From the NCBI RefSeq assembly GCF_023148685.1, contig NZ_JAHXNL010000019.1:1-64000 (forward strand): DNA of 64,000 bases, read 5' to 3'. A program made the translations under genes and the position numbers. Each line of letters starts with the position of its first letter. Position 1 is the first letter of the stretch. Below the pieces are notes generated by a model. That model saw only the letters and a program-made list of their open reading frames with translations, was not told the DNA's origin and made no database searches. Shown in pieces: positions 1 to 14,073 of the stretch. The DNA comes from Georgenia sp. EYE_87. GTDB lineage: Bacteria > Actinomycetota > Actinomycetes > Actinomycetales > Actinomycetaceae.

Positions 1-306
1 AACACTTGGGTCCCCCGTCCCTGCCGCGGGATCTCGCTCCGACCCCGGACGGCGGCAGGGTTCGGCATCCCGCCCGGAGACTCCACGAGGAGGGCTCGCG
101 AAGCGGTCCAGACGCTAGCGCGAACCCACCCCCATGTCACGTTTCGATCACGGACTGTGGACGGCGGGTTTGCGTGAAGCCCGGGATCGCGCCGAAAGGC
201 GGGCCGTGATCTGCGCCACGTCGGCGTGTCAGACGCCGGCATCCGCGTGACGCAGACGCTCCGCCCCCTCCCGGGCGGGGGCCGCCGTCGGGCCGGGGAA
301 CGCCAG
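1..306. other. Noncoding stretch before tRNA-Ser
   Basis: No convincing gene. Short open frames here have no start with a ribosome site and no recognisable protein pattern. Bases 1-32 are the unique left flank of the duplication; the rest recurs at 6587-6860. It presumably contains the end of the transcript coming from the tRNA on the minus strand. Confidence 0.5.
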
Positions 307-333
307 AGCCCGGACCCTCGACGGGTCCGGGCT
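307..333 (-). terminator. Hairpin after tRNA-Ser (copy 1)
   Basis: An 11-bp perfect stem (AGCCCGGACCC / GGGTCCGGGCT) with a 5-base loop lies six bases beyond the 3' end of the tRNA on the minus strand. Position and strength suggest a transcription terminator or processing stem; there is no clear U-run. The same hairpin is at 6861-6887 in copy 2. Confidence 0.6.
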
Positions 334-338
334 GCGAG

Positions 339-423
339 CGGAGGATGGGGGATTCGAACCCCCGAGGGCGTTAACCCAACACGCTTTCCAAGCGTGCGCC
401 ATAGGCCACTAGGCGAATCCTCC
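339..423 (-). tRNA. tRNA-Ser (GGA), copy 1
   Basis: Read on the minus strand it begins GGAGGAT and ends ATCCTCC, giving a 7-bp acceptor stem followed by discriminator G, as usual for serine. The anticodon arm is CACGC-TTGGAAA-GCGTG with anticodon GGA (UCC/UCU codons). A variable arm of class II size and a T arm with GGTTCGAATCC are present. CCA is not encoded. Length is 85 bases. Confidence 0.95.
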
Positions 424-561
424 TGGGGAAAGACGCCTCGCGGCGGACTTTCGAATGACGAGAATACCCGACGGGGCGCAGGGCCTCGACCACCGGCGGG
501 TCGCTGCACTGGTGGCCTTGGTCACCGTGCACACACCTCCCCGGCGGTCCGTTAGACTGTC

Positions 562-656
562 CGGCGACCCCTCGTGCGGCGTCATCTTGCCGAACTCCCC
601 CAGGGCCGGAAGGCAGCAAGGGTAGGTGAGCTCTGGCGGGTGCACGGGGGGTCCTT
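562..656 (+). ncRNA. ffs: Signal recognition particle RNA (4.5S), copy 1
   Basis: The conserved SRP RNA apical domain GGGCCGGAAGGCAGCAAGGG is present at about 603-622, with the GGAA tetraloop and the asymmetric loop that bind Ffh. The ends pair (GACCCC...TCGTGC near 566 with GCACGGGGGGTC near 642-653), giving a single hairpin of about 90 bases, the short bacterial form without an Alu domain. SRP RNA just upstream of dnaX is a familiar actinobacterial arrangement. Exact ends are estimated from pairing. Confidence 0.93.
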
Positions 657-744
657 GCATGCCTGCCGCGCTGTCGCGGCGGACTGTGCACAGTCCTGAC
701 GAGGGCGTGTGCCAGGTGTGGGCGTGCGCGGCTAACCTCGGTGC

Positions 745-3198
745 GTGAGCCAAGCCCTGTACCGCCGCTACCGGCCGGAGACCTTTCAGGAGGTCATCGG
801 CCAGGAGCACGTGACCGAGCCGCTGATGGCGGCGCTGCGGGCGGACCGGGCCAACCACGCCTATCTCTTCTCCGGCCCGCGCGGCTGCGGGAAGACGACG
901 TCGGCACGCATCCTCGCGCGCTGCCTCAACTGCGAGCAGGGGCCCACCGACACCCCGTGCGGCACCTGCCCCTCGTGCGTGGAGCTGGCGCGCGGCGGGC
1001 CCGGCTCGCTCGACGTCGTCGAGATCGACGCCGCGTCCCACAACGGCGTCGACGACGCCCGGGAGCTGCGCGAGCGGGCCAGCTTCGCCCCGGCGAGGGA
1101 CCGCTACAAGATCTTCATCCTCGACGAGGCCCACATGGTCAGCTCGCAGGGCTTCAACGCGCTGCTGAAGCTGGTCGAGGAGCCGCCCGCGCACATCAAG
1201 TTCATCTTCGCGACGACGGAGCCGGACAAGGTCATCGGCACCATCCGCTCGCGCACGCACCACTACCCGTTCCGGCTCGTCCCGCCCGAGCAGCTGCTGG
1301 CCTACCTCGAGCAGCTGTGCGCGTCGGAGGGAGTGCGGGTCGGCGGCGGCGTGCTGCCCATGGTCGTGCGCGCCGGCGGCGGCTCCGTGCGGGACACCCT
1401 CTCCGTGCTCGACCAGCTGCTCGCCGGCGCGCAGGAGACGGGCCTGGACTACGAGCGCGCGGTCGCGCTGCTCGGCTACACCGACTCGGCGCTGCTCGAC
1501 GACGTCGTGGACTCCCTCGCGGCGCGCGACGGCGCCAGCCTCTTCCGGGTGGTCGACCGCGTCATCGAGACCGGTCACGACCCGCGGCGCTTCGTGGAGG
1601 ACCTTCTGCAGCGGCTGCGCGACCTCGTCGTCATCGCCATGGCGGGCGACCACGCGGCCGCCGCGCTGCGCGGTGTGCCCGCCGACCAGCTCGAGCGGAT
1701 GCGGACCCAGGCGCACCACCTCGGTGCCGCGCAGCTCTCGCGGGCGGCCGACCTCGTCAACGACGCTCTGACCGAGATGAGCGGGGCCACCTCCCCACGT
1801 CTCCAGCTCGAGCTGCTGTGCGCGCGGCTGCTGCTGCCCGGCGCCGACGAGGGGGACGCCGGGTACGGCGCGCGCCTCGACCGTCTCGAGCGCCAGATCG
1901 TCGACGGCGGAGCCACCCTCGCGCCGGCCGGAGTGCCGCCGGCCGCTGCACCGCCGGCCGCTGCACCGCCGGCCGCGACGCCCCAGCGGACGCCCGCTGC
2001 GCCACCGGCCGCCGCTCCGGCTGCTCCGGCCGCCGCCGCGCCGACCGCCGCCGCTCCGGTTGCGTCGGCCCAGTCGCCCACGCCGGTTGCCGGAGGCCCG
2101 AACGGCACCTCCGCGCCCGCGCCGCCCCGGCAGGCGGAGCCGTCGCCGGCCAACGGTGCACAGCCGACCAGCCAGGCCCCCCAGCCCTCGTCCCCGGCGA
2201 CGCAGCCGCCTGCCGCCCCGCAGCAGCCGCCCGCGTCCTCGCAGCAGCCACCTGCCGCCGCCCCGCAGCAGCCGCCTGCCGCCGCCCCGCAGCAGCCGCC
2301 TGCCGCCGCGGCGCAGTCCACGGCGACGCCCGCCGCGTCACGGGCCCCGGCGCCCCAGCCGGAGGCCGGGGCGGACGCGGAGATGATCCGGCGCCGCTGG
2401 CCCGAGGTCATCGACATGCTCGCCCGCCTCAAGCGCAGCACGTGGGCGCTCGTGTCGCAGAACGCCCAGGCTGGTGAGGTCTCCAACGGGGCGCTGCACC
2501 TGCTCTTCAGGACGCCCGGGCTCGCCACGGCCTTCCGCTCCGGTGCGCACGCGGAGCAGGTGCAGCGCGCGCTGGCCGAGACCCTCGGGGTGCGGCTGCG
2601 CGTCGAGGGCGTCGTCGACGAGGGAGGAGGCGGGGGCGGCCCGGCCCGCCCGTCCGTCAGCCCGGCCCCGACCGGCACCAGCCCGGCGAGCGCGGACACC
2701 CCGTCCGCCGCCGTCGCCGACGCCCGGTCCAGCTGGGCGAGCCCGGCGACATCCCCGCAGCGCACCCCGGCGGCCCCCGCACCGGGCGGGCGGCGCGACG
2801 GCGAGACCGGGGCGCCCACTGCTCACGTGCCCGCGGGTGCCGGAGTCGCGGCCGGGGCGCAGGTCGCCGGACCGGTGGCGGCCCGGTCCACCCCTGAGGT
2901 CCCTCCGGCGCCGTCGGTCGTCGCGGCTCACGAGGCCGACTACCCGCTCCCTCCGGAGCCGGTCGACGAGGACCCGGGTGAGCCCGGTCAGGCCTACCGC
3001 CGCTCGGCGCCGTCACCCGCCGAGACCGTGGAACCCCTTCACCGCCCGCCGGTCGCGCTGGCGGACGACACGCCCTCGCGCGACGACCCCGACGCCGAGG
3101 GCTCCGGGATGGTCGGCGCACCCCTCGTCGCGCAGGTCCTCGGCGGCACCGTGATCGAGGAGATCACCGTGTCCGCCGACGGCCCGGGCGCGCCGTAG
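745..3198 (+). CDS. dnaX: DNA polymerase III subunit gamma/tau, copy 1
   Basis: Clamp-loader ATPase subunit of the replicative polymerase, 817 aa. Residues 1-370 hold the AAA+ module: Walker A GPRGCGKT at 44-51, a zinc site with Cys63, 72, 75 and 78, and the DEAH Walker B near 126. From about residue 390 comes a long Ala/Pro/Gln linker with near-exact codon repeats (about 1930-1980 and 2218-2308), then a tau-type domain (about 545-620) and another low-complexity tail. The GTG start lies six bases after TAACCT (733-738), which fits a leaderless transcript. No A-rich slippery site for gamma production was seen. Identical to the copy at 7299-9752. Confidence 0.97.
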   Translation: MSQALYRRYRPETFQEVIGQEHVTEPLMAALRADRANHAYLFSGPRGCGKTTSARILARCLNCEQGPTDTPCGTCPSCVELARGGPGSLDVVEIDAASHNGVDDARELRERASFAPARDRYKIFILDEAHMVSSQGFNALLKLVEEPPAHIKFIFATTEPDKVIGTIRSRTHHYPFRLVPPEQLLAYLEQLCASEGVRVGGGVLPMVVRAGGGSVRDTLSVLDQLLAGAQETGLDYERAVALLGYTDSALLDDVVDSLAARDGASLFRVVDRVIETGHDPRRFVEDLLQRLRDLVVIAMAGDHAAAALRGVPADQLERMRTQAHHLGAAQLSRAADLVNDALTEMSGATSPRLQLELLCARLLLPGADEGDAGYGARLDRLERQIVDGGATLAPAGVPPAAAPPAAAPPAATPQRTPAAPPAAAPAAPAAAAPTAAAPVASAQSPTPVAGGPNGTSAPAPPRQAEPSPANGAQPTSQAPQPSSPATQPPAAPQQPPASSQQPPAAAPQQPPAAAPQQPPAAAAQSTATPAASRAPAPQPEAGADAEMIRRRWPEVIDMLARLKRSTWALVSQNAQAGEVSNGALHLLFRTPGLATAFRSGAHAEQVQRALAETLGVRLRVEGVVDEGGGGGGPARPSVSPAPTGTSPASADTPSAAVADARSSWASPATSPQRTPAAPAPGGRRDGETGAPTAHVPAGAGVAAGAQVAGPVAARSTPEVPPAPSVVAAHEADYPLPPEPVDEDPGEPGQAYRRSAPSPAETVEPLHRPPVALADDTPSRDDPDAEGSGMVGAPLVAQVLGGTVIEEITVSADGPGAP

Positions 3199-3208
3199 GC
3201 TGGCACGC

Positions 3209-3808
3209 GTGTACGAAGGTGCGGTCCAGGACCTGATCGACGAGCTCGGGCGTTTGCCCGGCGTCGGTCCCAAGAGCGCGCAGCGCATCGCGTTCCACAT
3301 CCTCTCCGCCGACACCGAGGACGTCGCGCGGCTCGCGCACGCGCTCACCGAGGTGAAGGCACGGGTCCGCTTCTGCGAGGTGTGCGGCAACGTCTCCGAG
3401 CACACCCAGTGCCGCATCTGCACCGACCCGCGCCGCAACCCGGCGGTGCTGTGCGTGGTCGAGGAGGCGAAGGACGTCGTCGCGATCGAGCGCACCCGGG
3501 AGTTCCGGGGGAAGTACCACGTGCTCGGCGGCGCCATCAACCCGATCGACGGCGTCGGGCCCGACGACCTGCGCATCCGTGAGCTGATGACCCGGCTCGC
3601 GGACGGCACCGTCGAGGAGGTCATCCTCGCCACCGACCCGAACATCGAGGGCGAGGCGACCGCCACCTATCTCGCGCGCATGCTGCGCGGCATGGGCATC
3701 GCCGTCTCGCGTCTCGCCTCGGGGCTGCCGGTCGGCGGCGACCTCGAGTACGCCGACGAGGTGACGCTCGGCCGGGCGTTCGAGGGCCGCCGCCGCATCG
3801 AGGCCTGA
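3209..3808 (+). CDS. recR: Recombination mediator RecR, copy 1
   Basis: RecR of the RecFOR pathway, which loads RecA on gapped DNA; 199 aa, the usual size. A helix-hairpin-helix ([11 protein letters not shown], 16-26), a four-Cys zinc finger (Cys56, 59, 68, 71) and a Toprim domain (from about 79, with [10 protein letters not shown]) occur in the standard order. The dnaX stop TAG is also the first three bases of TAGGCT (3196-3201), seven bases before the GTG, so recR may have its own leaderless promoter in addition to read-through from dnaX. The dnaX-recR pair is widely conserved. Confidence 0.96.
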   Translation: MYEGAVQDLIDELGRLPGVGPKSAQRIAFHILSADTEDVARLAHALTEVKARVRFCEVCGNVSEHTQCRICTDPRRNPAVLCVVEEAKDVVAIERTREFRGKYHVLGGAINPIDGVGPDDLRIRELMTRLADGTVEEVILATDPNIEGEATATYLARMLRGMGIAVSRLASGLPVGGDLEYADEVTLGRAFEGRRRIEA

Positions 3809-3815
3809 GACCCAC

Positions 3816-4598
3816 GTGCTCGAGATCGACGCCCTGACCATCCTGCTGCTCGTGCTCGCCGGGCTGACCGCCGGCTGGGTCGACGCGGTGGTCGGCGGCG
3901 GGGGGCTCATCCAGCTCCCCGCGCTGCTGCTCGTCCCCGGCATGACACCGGTGCAGGCCCTCGCCACCAACAAGGTGGGCTCGATCATGGGCACCTCGGT
4001 CAGCGCGCTGACGTACTACCGGCGGGTCGGCCCCGACCTGCGCACCGCCACCCCCATGGCCGTCGCCGCGTTCCTCGCCGCCATCGGCGGCGCCGCCGTC
4101 GCCAGCCGCATCCCTGCCGAGGCGTTCACGCCGATCATCCTGGTCGCCTGCATCGCCGTGGCCACCTGGACCCTGGCCAAGCCGTCGCTGGGCCGCCGGA
4201 CGCAGCTGCGGTGGGAGGGGAACCGGCACGTGGGGACCGCGATCGGGCTCGGCCTCCTCATCGGCGCCTACGACGGGCTGCTCGGTCCCGGCACCGGCAG
4301 CTTCCTGGTCATCTCCCTCGTCGGGGTCCTCGGCTACGCCTTTCTGCCCGCGTCGGCGATCGCCAAGATCGTCAACTTCGCCACGAACGCCGGTGCGCTG
4401 GTGTTCTTCGTCCCGCACGGCGCGGTGATCTGGAGCCTCGGACTGGCGGTGGGCGCCGCGAACCTCGTGGGCGCCTACATCGGTGCTCGCATGGCCGTGG
4501 CGAGGGGGAGCGGCTTCGTACGGGTGATCTTCGTCGTCGTCGTCGGCGCCCTGGTGCTGCGCCTGGGCTATCAGACGGTGCAGCAGTACTGGTTCTGA
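3816..4598 (+). CDS. Sulfite exporter TauE/SafE family membrane protein, copy 1
   Basis: Integral membrane protein of 260 aa with about eight hydrophobic segments and the two half-repeats typical of TauE/SafE (formerly DUF81). N-terminal AGWVDAVVGGGGLIQLP with the following LATNKVG, and the second-half LGPGTGSFL with the following FATNAGAL, are the family signatures. Members export sulfite or sulfonate-derived anions; the substrate here cannot be read from sequence. The GTG start is seven bases after the recR stop, so it is probably cotranscribed. Unlike the sulfide genes at 21-30 kb, it has no CstR-type operator in front. Confidence 0.88.
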   Translation: MLEIDALTILLLVLAGLTAGWVDAVVGGGGLIQLPALLLVPGMTPVQALATNKVGSIMGTSVSALTYYRRVGPDLRTATPMAVAAFLAAIGGAAVASRIPAEAFTPIILVACIAVATWTLAKPSLGRRTQLRWEGNRHVGTAIGLGLLIGAYDGLLGPGTGSFLVISLVGVLGYAFLPASAIAKIVNFATNAGALVFFVPHGAVIWSLGLAVGAANLVGAYIGARMAVARGSGFVRVIFVVVVGALVLRLGYQTVQQYWF

Positions 4599-4798
4599 GC
4601 CGTCCGCGGCTCACCCGCATGGTGATCTTGGTCATGGGTGACCCCCACCAGCTCGTGCCGGTCCGCCGTCGTCCCGGCCGGGTCGCGCGGAAACGGCAGG
4701 ATGGCGCGACGGAGCGCACCGGACGACGACGGCGGGAAAACCGCGCCACGCCCGGTCCGCCATGCGGATCGCGCTGGGCCCGGGGAATGAGACGTCCC

Positions 4799-4804
4799 TA
4801 CACT
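4799..4804 (+). promoter_or_regulatory. Probable -10 element of the lysC-asd operon
   Basis: TACACT fits the actinobacterial -10 pattern TANNNT and would give a leader of about 75 bases before the lysC GTG at 4885. No clear -35 was found. Its position rules out the long in-frame ATG at 4762 as the lysC start. The gap 4599-4884 otherwise holds only a weak imperfect hairpin near 4611-4641. Repeated at 11353-11358. Confidence 0.5.
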
Positions 4805-4884
4805 GGGGCAGTCCTCCGGCCGCCCGACGGCGGTCGGCGCGGTACCCGCAACGCGTTCCCCCTCAGACGTCCGGAGATCCACCC

Positions 4885-6731
<1,847 letters not shown>

Positions 6732-6860
6732 AGCCCGGGATCGCGCCGAAAGGCGGGCCGTGATCTGCGCCACGTCGGCGTGTCAGACGCCGGCATCCGC
6801 GTGACGCAGACGCTCCGCCCCCTCCCGGGCGGGGGCCGCCGTCGGGCCGGGGAACGCCAG

Positions 6861-6887
6861 AGCCCGGACCCTCGACGGGTCCGGGCT
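6861..6887 (-). terminator. Hairpin after tRNA-Ser (copy 2)
   Basis: Exact repeat of the hairpin at 307-333: an 11-bp stem six bases past the 3' end of the minus-strand tRNA. Confidence 0.6.
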
Positions 6888-6892
6888 GCGAG

Positions 6893-6977
6893 CGGAGGAT
6901 GGGGGATTCGAACCCCCGAGGGCGTTAACCCAACACGCTTTCCAAGCGTGCGCCATAGGCCACTAGGCGAATCCTCC
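6893..6977 (-). tRNA. tRNA-Ser (GGA), copy 2
   Basis: Identical to the tRNA at 339-423: 7-bp acceptor stem, anticodon GGA, discriminator G, no encoded CCA. The duplication doubles the gene dose. Its minus-strand transcription points toward the truncated asd of copy 1, which ends 162 bases away. Confidence 0.95.
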
Positions 6978-7115
6978 TGGGGAAAGACGCCTCGCGGCGG
7001 ACTTTCGAATGACGAGAATACCCGACGGGGCGCAGGGCCTCGACCACCGGCGGGTCGCTGCACTGGTGGCCTTGGTCACCGTGCACACACCTCCCCGGCG
7101 GTCCGTTAGACTGTC

Positions 7116-7210
7116 CGGCGACCCCTCGTGCGGCGTCATCTTGCCGAACTCCCCCAGGGCCGGAAGGCAGCAAGGGTAGGTGAGCTCTGGCGGGTGCACG
7201 GGGGGTCCTT
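7116..7210 (+). ncRNA. ffs: Signal recognition particle RNA (4.5S), copy 2
   Basis: Identical to the RNA at 562-656, with the conserved GGAA-capped apical domain and paired ends. Two SRP RNA genes in one genome would be unusual for a bacterium and are a direct result of the duplication. Confidence 0.93.
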
Positions 7211-7298
7211 GCATGCCTGCCGCGCTGTCGCGGCGGACTGTGCACAGTCCTGACGAGGGCGTGTGCCAGGTGTGGGCGTGCGCGGCTAACCTCGGTGC

Positions 7299-9752
7299 GT
7301 GAGCCAAGCCCTGTACCGCCGCTACCGGCCGGAGACCTTTCAGGAGGTCATCGGCCAGGAGCACGTGACCGAGCCGCTGATGGCGGCGCTGCGGGCGGAC
7401 CGGGCCAACCACGCCTATCTCTTCTCCGGCCCGCGCGGCTGCGGGAAGACGACGTCGGCACGCATCCTCGCGCGCTGCCTCAACTGCGAGCAGGGGCCCA
7501 CCGACACCCCGTGCGGCACCTGCCCCTCGTGCGTGGAGCTGGCGCGCGGCGGGCCCGGCTCGCTCGACGTCGTCGAGATCGACGCCGCGTCCCACAACGG
7601 CGTCGACGACGCCCGGGAGCTGCGCGAGCGGGCCAGCTTCGCCCCGGCGAGGGACCGCTACAAGATCTTCATCCTCGACGAGGCCCACATGGTCAGCTCG
7701 CAGGGCTTCAACGCGCTGCTGAAGCTGGTCGAGGAGCCGCCCGCGCACATCAAGTTCATCTTCGCGACGACGGAGCCGGACAAGGTCATCGGCACCATCC
7801 GCTCGCGCACGCACCACTACCCGTTCCGGCTCGTCCCGCCCGAGCAGCTGCTGGCCTACCTCGAGCAGCTGTGCGCGTCGGAGGGAGTGCGGGTCGGCGG
7901 CGGCGTGCTGCCCATGGTCGTGCGCGCCGGCGGCGGCTCCGTGCGGGACACCCTCTCCGTGCTCGACCAGCTGCTCGCCGGCGCGCAGGAGACGGGCCTG
8001 GACTACGAGCGCGCGGTCGCGCTGCTCGGCTACACCGACTCGGCGCTGCTCGACGACGTCGTGGACTCCCTCGCGGCGCGCGACGGCGCCAGCCTCTTCC
8101 GGGTGGTCGACCGCGTCATCGAGACCGGTCACGACCCGCGGCGCTTCGTGGAGGACCTTCTGCAGCGGCTGCGCGACCTCGTCGTCATCGCCATGGCGGG
8201 CGACCACGCGGCCGCCGCGCTGCGCGGTGTGCCCGCCGACCAGCTCGAGCGGATGCGGACCCAGGCGCACCACCTCGGTGCCGCGCAGCTCTCGCGGGCG
8301 GCCGACCTCGTCAACGACGCTCTGACCGAGATGAGCGGGGCCACCTCCCCACGTCTCCAGCTCGAGCTGCTGTGCGCGCGGCTGCTGCTGCCCGGCGCCG
8401 ACGAGGGGGACGCCGGGTACGGCGCGCGCCTCGACCGTCTCGAGCGCCAGATCGTCGACGGCGGAGCCACCCTCGCGCCGGCCGGAGTGCCGCCGGCCGC
8501 TGCACCGCCGGCCGCTGCACCGCCGGCCGCGACGCCCCAGCGGACGCCCGCTGCGCCACCGGCCGCCGCTCCGGCTGCTCCGGCCGCCGCCGCGCCGACC
8601 GCCGCCGCTCCGGTTGCGTCGGCCCAGTCGCCCACGCCGGTTGCCGGAGGCCCGAACGGCACCTCCGCGCCCGCGCCGCCCCGGCAGGCGGAGCCGTCGC
8701 CGGCCAACGGTGCACAGCCGACCAGCCAGGCCCCCCAGCCCTCGTCCCCGGCGACGCAGCCGCCTGCCGCCCCGCAGCAGCCGCCCGCGTCCTCGCAGCA
8801 GCCACCTGCCGCCGCCCCGCAGCAGCCGCCTGCCGCCGCCCCGCAGCAGCCGCCTGCCGCCGCGGCGCAGTCCACGGCGACGCCCGCCGCGTCACGGGCC
8901 CCGGCGCCCCAGCCGGAGGCCGGGGCGGACGCGGAGATGATCCGGCGCCGCTGGCCCGAGGTCATCGACATGCTCGCCCGCCTCAAGCGCAGCACGTGGG
9001 CGCTCGTGTCGCAGAACGCCCAGGCTGGTGAGGTCTCCAACGGGGCGCTGCACCTGCTCTTCAGGACGCCCGGGCTCGCCACGGCCTTCCGCTCCGGTGC
9101 GCACGCGGAGCAGGTGCAGCGCGCGCTGGCCGAGACCCTCGGGGTGCGGCTGCGCGTCGAGGGCGTCGTCGACGAGGGAGGAGGCGGGGGCGGCCCGGCC
9201 CGCCCGTCCGTCAGCCCGGCCCCGACCGGCACCAGCCCGGCGAGCGCGGACACCCCGTCCGCCGCCGTCGCCGACGCCCGGTCCAGCTGGGCGAGCCCGG
9301 CGACATCCCCGCAGCGCACCCCGGCGGCCCCCGCACCGGGCGGGCGGCGCGACGGCGAGACCGGGGCGCCCACTGCTCACGTGCCCGCGGGTGCCGGAGT
9401 CGCGGCCGGGGCGCAGGTCGCCGGACCGGTGGCGGCCCGGTCCACCCCTGAGGTCCCTCCGGCGCCGTCGGTCGTCGCGGCTCACGAGGCCGACTACCCG
9501 CTCCCTCCGGAGCCGGTCGACGAGGACCCGGGTGAGCCCGGTCAGGCCTACCGCCGCTCGGCGCCGTCACCCGCCGAGACCGTGGAACCCCTTCACCGCC
9601 CGCCGGTCGCGCTGGCGGACGACACGCCCTCGCGCGACGACCCCGACGCCGAGGGCTCCGGGATGGTCGGCGCACCCCTCGTCGCGCAGGTCCTCGGCGG
9701 CACCGTGATCGAGGAGATCACCGTGTCCGCCGACGGCCCGGGCGCGCCGTAG
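7299..9752 (+). CDS. dnaX: DNA polymerase III subunit gamma/tau, copy 2
   Basis: Identical 817-aa protein to the copy at 745-3198, with the same Walker A, four-Cys zinc site and Ala/Pro/Gln-rich linker. The leaderless-type -10 TAACCT (7287-7292) is repeated too, so this copy should be expressed independently of copy 1. Two DnaX genes could alter clamp-loader stoichiometry if the duplication is real. Confidence 0.97.
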   Translation: MSQALYRRYRPETFQEVIGQEHVTEPLMAALRADRANHAYLFSGPRGCGKTTSARILARCLNCEQGPTDTPCGTCPSCVELARGGPGSLDVVEIDAASHNGVDDARELRERASFAPARDRYKIFILDEAHMVSSQGFNALLKLVEEPPAHIKFIFATTEPDKVIGTIRSRTHHYPFRLVPPEQLLAYLEQLCASEGVRVGGGVLPMVVRAGGGSVRDTLSVLDQLLAGAQETGLDYERAVALLGYTDSALLDDVVDSLAARDGASLFRVVDRVIETGHDPRRFVEDLLQRLRDLVVIAMAGDHAAAALRGVPADQLERMRTQAHHLGAAQLSRAADLVNDALTEMSGATSPRLQLELLCARLLLPGADEGDAGYGARLDRLERQIVDGGATLAPAGVPPAAAPPAAAPPAATPQRTPAAPPAAAPAAPAAAAPTAAAPVASAQSPTPVAGGPNGTSAPAPPRQAEPSPANGAQPTSQAPQPSSPATQPPAAPQQPPASSQQPPAAAPQQPPAAAPQQPPAAAAQSTATPAASRAPAPQPEAGADAEMIRRRWPEVIDMLARLKRSTWALVSQNAQAGEVSNGALHLLFRTPGLATAFRSGAHAEQVQRALAETLGVRLRVEGVVDEGGGGGGPARPSVSPAPTGTSPASADTPSAAVADARSSWASPATSPQRTPAAPAPGGRRDGETGAPTAHVPAGAGVAAGAQVAGPVAARSTPEVPPAPSVVAAHEADYPLPPEPVDEDPGEPGQAYRRSAPSPAETVEPLHRPPVALADDTPSRDDPDAEGSGMVGAPLVAQVLGGTVIEEITVSADGPGAP

Positions 9753-9762
9753 GCTGGCACGC

Positions 9763-10362
9763 GTGTACGAAGGTGCGGTCCAGGACCTGATCGACGAGCT
9801 CGGGCGTTTGCCCGGCGTCGGTCCCAAGAGCGCGCAGCGCATCGCGTTCCACATCCTCTCCGCCGACACCGAGGACGTCGCGCGGCTCGCGCACGCGCTC
9901 ACCGAGGTGAAGGCACGGGTCCGCTTCTGCGAGGTGTGCGGCAACGTCTCCGAGCACACCCAGTGCCGCATCTGCACCGACCCGCGCCGCAACCCGGCGG
10001 TGCTGTGCGTGGTCGAGGAGGCGAAGGACGTCGTCGCGATCGAGCGCACCCGGGAGTTCCGGGGGAAGTACCACGTGCTCGGCGGCGCCATCAACCCGAT
10101 CGACGGCGTCGGGCCCGACGACCTGCGCATCCGTGAGCTGATGACCCGGCTCGCGGACGGCACCGTCGAGGAGGTCATCCTCGCCACCGACCCGAACATC
10201 GAGGGCGAGGCGACCGCCACCTATCTCGCGCGCATGCTGCGCGGCATGGGCATCGCCGTCTCGCGTCTCGCCTCGGGGCTGCCGGTCGGCGGCGACCTCG
10301 AGTACGCCGACGAGGTGACGCTCGGCCGGGCGTTCGAGGGCCGCCGCCGCATCGAGGCCTGA
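9763..10362 (+). CDS. recR: Recombination mediator RecR, copy 2
   Basis: Identical 199-aa RecR (helix-hairpin-helix, Cys4 zinc finger, Toprim). The dnaX stop again overlaps TAGGCT (9750-9755), seven bases before the GTG. Confidence 0.96.
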   Translation: MYEGAVQDLIDELGRLPGVGPKSAQRIAFHILSADTEDVARLAHALTEVKARVRFCEVCGNVSEHTQCRICTDPRRNPAVLCVVEEAKDVVAIERTREFRGKYHVLGGAINPIDGVGPDDLRIRELMTRLADGTVEEVILATDPNIEGEATATYLARMLRGMGIAVSRLASGLPVGGDLEYADEVTLGRAFEGRRRIEA

Positions 10363-10369
10363 GACCCAC

Positions 10370-11152
10370 GTGCTCGAGATCGACGCCCTGACCATCCTGC
10401 TGCTCGTGCTCGCCGGGCTGACCGCCGGCTGGGTCGACGCGGTGGTCGGCGGCGGGGGGCTCATCCAGCTCCCCGCGCTGCTGCTCGTCCCCGGCATGAC
10501 ACCGGTGCAGGCCCTCGCCACCAACAAGGTGGGCTCGATCATGGGCACCTCGGTCAGCGCGCTGACGTACTACCGGCGGGTCGGCCCCGACCTGCGCACC
10601 GCCACCCCCATGGCCGTCGCCGCGTTCCTCGCCGCCATCGGCGGCGCCGCCGTCGCCAGCCGCATCCCTGCCGAGGCGTTCACGCCGATCATCCTGGTCG
10701 CCTGCATCGCCGTGGCCACCTGGACCCTGGCCAAGCCGTCGCTGGGCCGCCGGACGCAGCTGCGGTGGGAGGGGAACCGGCACGTGGGGACCGCGATCGG
10801 GCTCGGCCTCCTCATCGGCGCCTACGACGGGCTGCTCGGTCCCGGCACCGGCAGCTTCCTGGTCATCTCCCTCGTCGGGGTCCTCGGCTACGCCTTTCTG
10901 CCCGCGTCGGCGATCGCCAAGATCGTCAACTTCGCCACGAACGCCGGTGCGCTGGTGTTCTTCGTCCCGCACGGCGCGGTGATCTGGAGCCTCGGACTGG
11001 CGGTGGGCGCCGCGAACCTCGTGGGCGCCTACATCGGTGCTCGCATGGCCGTGGCGAGGGGGAGCGGCTTCGTACGGGTGATCTTCGTCGTCGTCGTCGG
11101 CGCCCTGGTGCTGCGCCTGGGCTATCAGACGGTGCAGCAGTACTGGTTCTGA
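10370..11152 (+). CDS. Sulfite exporter TauE/SafE family membrane protein, copy 2
   Basis: Identical 260-aa TauE/SafE-type permease to that at 3816-4598, seven bases after recR. Doubling a membrane exporter gene is one possible selective benefit of such a duplication, but nothing in the sequence shows which gene, if any, was selected. Confidence 0.88.
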   Translation: MLEIDALTILLLVLAGLTAGWVDAVVGGGGLIQLPALLLVPGMTPVQALATNKVGSIMGTSVSALTYYRRVGPDLRTATPMAVAAFLAAIGGAAVASRIPAEAFTPIILVACIAVATWTLAKPSLGRRTQLRWEGNRHVGTAIGLGLLIGAYDGLLGPGTGSFLVISLVGVLGYAFLPASAIAKIVNFATNAGALVFFVPHGAVIWSLGLAVGAANLVGAYIGARMAVARGSGFVRVIFVVVVGALVLRLGYQTVQQYWF

Positions 11153-11438
11153 GCCGTCCGCGGCTCACCCGCATGGTGATCTTGGTCATGGGTGACCCCC
11201 ACCAGCTCGTGCCGGTCCGCCGTCGTCCCGGCCGGGTCGCGCGGAAACGGCAGGATGGCGCGACGGAGCGCACCGGACGACGACGGCGGGAAAACCGCGC
11301 CACGCCCGGTCCGCCATGCGGATCGCGCTGGGCCCGGGGAATGAGACGTCCCTACACTGGGGCAGTCCTCCGGCCGCCCGACGGCGGTCGGCGCGGTACC
11401 CGCAACGCGTTCCCCCTCAGACGTCCGGAGATCCACCC

Positions 11439-13777
<2,339 letters not shown>

Positions 13778-13850
13778 CACGCAAGGGCGACGGCCTCACC
13801 GCCCCTCGCCCACGTTCCGGCGCCGCCTGACCCGTCGCGCCCCCGACCCG

Positions 13851-13906
13851 CGAGAATGCCCTAACTGCTCGTTCCCGGCCCGGAACGCGCAGTTAGGGCA
13901 TTCTCG
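13851..13906. repeat. 25-bp inverted repeat (palindromic element)
   Basis: The left arm starts CGAGAATGCCCTAACTGC and the right arm is its complement with one mismatch over 25 bases, separated by about six bases. It lies 74 bases after the asd stop and could terminate lysC-asd, but there is no U-run, and the AT-richer arms stand out from the surroundings. It may belong to a dispersed actinobacterial palindrome family; that is a guess. Confidence 0.75.
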
Positions 13907-13907
13907 G

Positions 13908-13935
13908 CACTGGGCACTGGGCACTGGGCACTGGG
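13908..13935. repeat. Heptamer tandem repeat (CACTGGG x4)
   Basis: Four perfect copies of CACTGGG directly follow the palindrome at 13851-13906. Four 7-bp units abutting a palindrome suggest a slippage-prone site. No gene spans it. The rest of 13936-14073 has nothing recognisable. Confidence 0.85.
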
Positions 13936-14073
13936 CAAGGCGAACTGTGCGAGCGCGTCGTCCACAGCCGCTCCGGTACGTTCACCCTCCACAGGTTCCC
14001 CGAGGGCGCGGTCTGCTGGCGGCGAGGAGATGGTCCTCTGGCAAGGTGACCCGTTGCCGTGCCGTCGCAGCTC

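Noticed and set aside
4611-4641. Terminator between the TauE-type gene and lysC
   Set aside because: The TCACCC/GGGTGA pairing is short and interrupted; too weak to call.
4762-4884. Longer aspartate kinase beginning at ATG 4762
   Set aside because: It would add 41 non-conserved residues and would start upstream of the likely -10 TACACT; the GTG at 4885 begins the conserved kinase sequence.
13908-13935. Heptamer repeats as a CRISPR array
   Set aside because: Units are 7 bp, contiguous and without spacers; no cas genes are in the window.
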